This document shows, piece after piece, positions 30,074-31,218 of a DNA stretch of 31,218 nt. Origin of the DNA: CAZJLP01 sp964546955 (GTDB taxonomy: Bacteria; Verrucomicrobiota; Verrucomicrobiia; Opitutales; Opitutaceae); NCBI GenBank assembly GCA_964546955.1, contig CAZJLP010000058.1, positions 1-31,218 on the forward strand. The letters are read 5' to 3'. A program made the position numbers and the translations under genes. Under the pieces are notes generated by a model. The model had not been told where the DNA came from. It did no database searches and worked only from the letters and a program-made list of their open reading frames with translations. Positions within the stretch are counted from its first letter, which is position 1. Each line of letters starts with the position of its first letter.

Positions 30074-30681
30074 TTCTTGTTGAAGTCGAATTTCACTTCG
30101 GGAGGCGTCTGAGCCGCCGGTGCGGCAGCGAAAAACGGGCGCTCTTTGAATCCCATCATCCCGGCGAAAAGCACGGCGGGAAAACGTTTGATCGAGGCGT
30201 TGTACTTTTGAACGACTTCATTGAAGCGGCCGCGCTCCACCGCAATGCGGTTTTCGGTGCCTTCGAGTTGCGCCTGCAGCGTCTGAAAATTGCCCGTGGC
30301 TTTGAGGTCGGGATATCGTTCCGCGACGACGAGGAGTCGGGACAGCGCGGACGAGAGGCGTCCTTGGGATTGTTCGAATTGAGCGAGCTTGTCGGCCTCG
30401 ACCGGCGCCTTGTTCGGATCGATGGCGACGCGACCGACGGAAGCGCGGGCTTCGGTGATTTCGGTCAGCGTCGATTTTTCAAAGTTGGCCGCGCCGGCGA
30501 CCGTGTTGACGAGGTTGGGCACCACATCCGCCCGCCGCTGGTACTGATTTTGCACGTTCGCCCATTGACCGTCGACGGCTTGCTGCTGGTTGACGAGGCC
30601 GTTGTACGTGCTGACGCCGAAAAGCACGACGCCGAGACCGATGGCCCCGAGGATGCCAAGAACGATAAGGACCGTTTTCAT
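30070..30681 (-). CDS. lemA: LemA family protein
   Basis: The ATG at 30679-30681 gives 203 residues and places the membrane helix (VLIVLGILGAIGLGVVLFG) at the start, as in LemA proteins; the longer open frame adds an unlikely leader. After the helix come the diagnostic YNGLVNQQQAVDGQWANV and QRRADVVPNLVNTV coiled-coil blocks, FEKSTLTEITEARASV, and the NRIAVERGRFNEVVQKYN helix, with a disordered end. LemA proteins are membrane-anchored helical bundles of uncertain function. The upstream 216 bp to the helicase gene holds no recognised element and presumably the promoter of the operon. Confidence 0.93.
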   Translation of the reverse strand: MKTVLIVLGILGAIGLGVVLFGVSTYNGLVNQQQAVDGQWANVQNQYQRRADVVPNLVNTVAGAANFEKSTLTEITEARASVGRVAIDPNKAPVEADKLAQFEQSQGRLSSALSRLLVVAERYPDLKATGNFQTLQAQLEGTENRIAVERGRFNEVVQKYNASIKRFPAVLFAGMMGFKERPFFAAAPAAQTPPEVKFDFNKK

Positions 30682-30897
30682 ACGAATGTGATGTAGTGAC
30701 GAACACCGCCCTGACAAGCGAGCGTGTGTTACACGATAGAACGATGTTTCCAAATCCATCGTTCCGGATTTCGCCACGATTGTTCCGCCTTCCTCGTCCC
30801 TGCGCAGCCGTTGCATCTCGCCCCACCTCTCGGCCGCGGATCTCGAGTCTACTGCAATCGGCGGATGCCGGAAGCGGGAAGGACGCGCGGCCCGCCC

Positions 30898-31218
30898 TCA
30901 CCACCCGTAACTGCGCTTGATGCGCAATGGTTCGTAAAGATCCGCCGGCAACTCGGCCAGGAACCGGCTCGGGCTAAGCAGCATGCCTCCGGGGCCGCCG
31001 CGGGTCGCTACTTTGGGGTAGCAGAGGTACAATTCGTTGCGGGCCCGCGTGACGGCCACATAAAACAGCCGCCGTTCCTCTTCGACGTCGCCCGCTTCGA
31101 TCGAGCGGCGTCCGGGAAACTGTCCGTCCGCGAGACCGATCAAAAACACCGCGTCGTATTCCAGCCCCTTCGCCTGATGCACCGTGGTCAGCTTGATCGC
31201 TTCGGCCTGCGGATCCAC
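30898..31218 (-). CDS. UvrD/Rep/PcrA-type superfamily 1 helicase, C-terminal fragment
   Basis: Only the last 106 codons are in the window; the gene begins beyond the right edge. Helicase motif V (TTVHQAKGLEYDAVFLIGL) and motif VI (EEERRLFYVAVTRARNELYL) are clear, with the arginine finger in VTRAR. The DGQFPGRRS segment between them is usual for UvrD, Rep and PcrA. The 40-residue tail after motif VI is much shorter than in PcrA or UvrD and ends RIKRSYGW. Which paralogue this is cannot be decided without the N-terminal part. Confidence 0.92.
   Translation of the reverse strand: MDPQAEAIKLTTVHQAKGLEYDAVFLIGLADGQFPGRRSIEAGDVEEERRLFYVAVTRARNELYLCYPKVATRGGPGGMLLSPSRFLAELPADLYEPLRIKRSYGW

Noticed and set aside
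1..31218. tRNA, rRNA, CRISPR array, insertion sequence or prophage
   Set aside because: No cloverleaf, regularly spaced direct repeats, transposase, integrase or phage structural motifs were seen on either strand; only a visual scan was possible.

Overview
The window is high-GC bacterial chromosome with a diderm envelope gene set (TonB-dependent receptor, LpxA, periplasmic amidases). Gene content, the scarcity of Shine-Dalgarno sequences, and intergenic palindromes ending in GGTAGGGCG/CGCCCTACC suggest a Verrucomicrobiota member, most likely Opitutaceae. That placement is inference from memory of such genomes, not a search. Nearly all genes look like chromosomal housekeeping or nutrient-acquisition genes. 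I see no phage, IS, CRISPR, tRNA or rRNA.

Layout. (1) 1-6199, minus strand: a seven-gene TonB iron-acquisition operon read from right to left: TonB-dependent siderophore receptor, PiuC-like 2-oxoglutarate dioxygenase, TonB, ExbB, ExbD, a small membrane-anchored coiled-coil protein, and a PepSY-TM protein cut by the window edge. Spacings are -4 to +12 bp. A Fur-box-like site lies upstream, and a helical-repeat protein is divergent. (2) 7710-12753, plus strand: aroB, an unrecognised 217-aa protein, lpxA, pdxA, an A-type Fe-S carrier and infC. (3) 12893-18943: two tandem paralogous N-acetylmuramoyl-L-alanine amidases, a convergent S1/P1-type nuclease, a divergent TIGR03790-like exported protein, and clpP. 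(4) 19070-21711: an HDOD protein and two exported proteins of unknown role, one holding a scaffold gap of 10 Ns. (5) 22019-26803, minus strand: Fur/Irr-like regulator, sufC, sufB, sufD, sufT, an Fe-S assembly operon with a candidate operator at its promoter. (6) 26981-31218, minus strand: a VanY-like peptidase, trxB, a lemA/TPM-domain gene set, and the C-terminus of a UvrD-family helicase.

Iron is the connecting theme. The left operon imports it, the suf operon and the A-type carrier use it, and both promoters carry Fur-family-like sites. The regulator lacks the structural CxxC zinc sites and looks Irr-like.

The most unusual non-coding signal is a set of intergenic imperfect palindromes built from short repeated words: ATTC-type at three sites, AGTAG-type at one, AGAGCT-type at one, and GGTAGGGCG-ended at four. 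The ATTC and AGTAG types fill the space directly before start codons, with the pyrimidine-rich arm next to the start where a ribosome binding site would normally lie.
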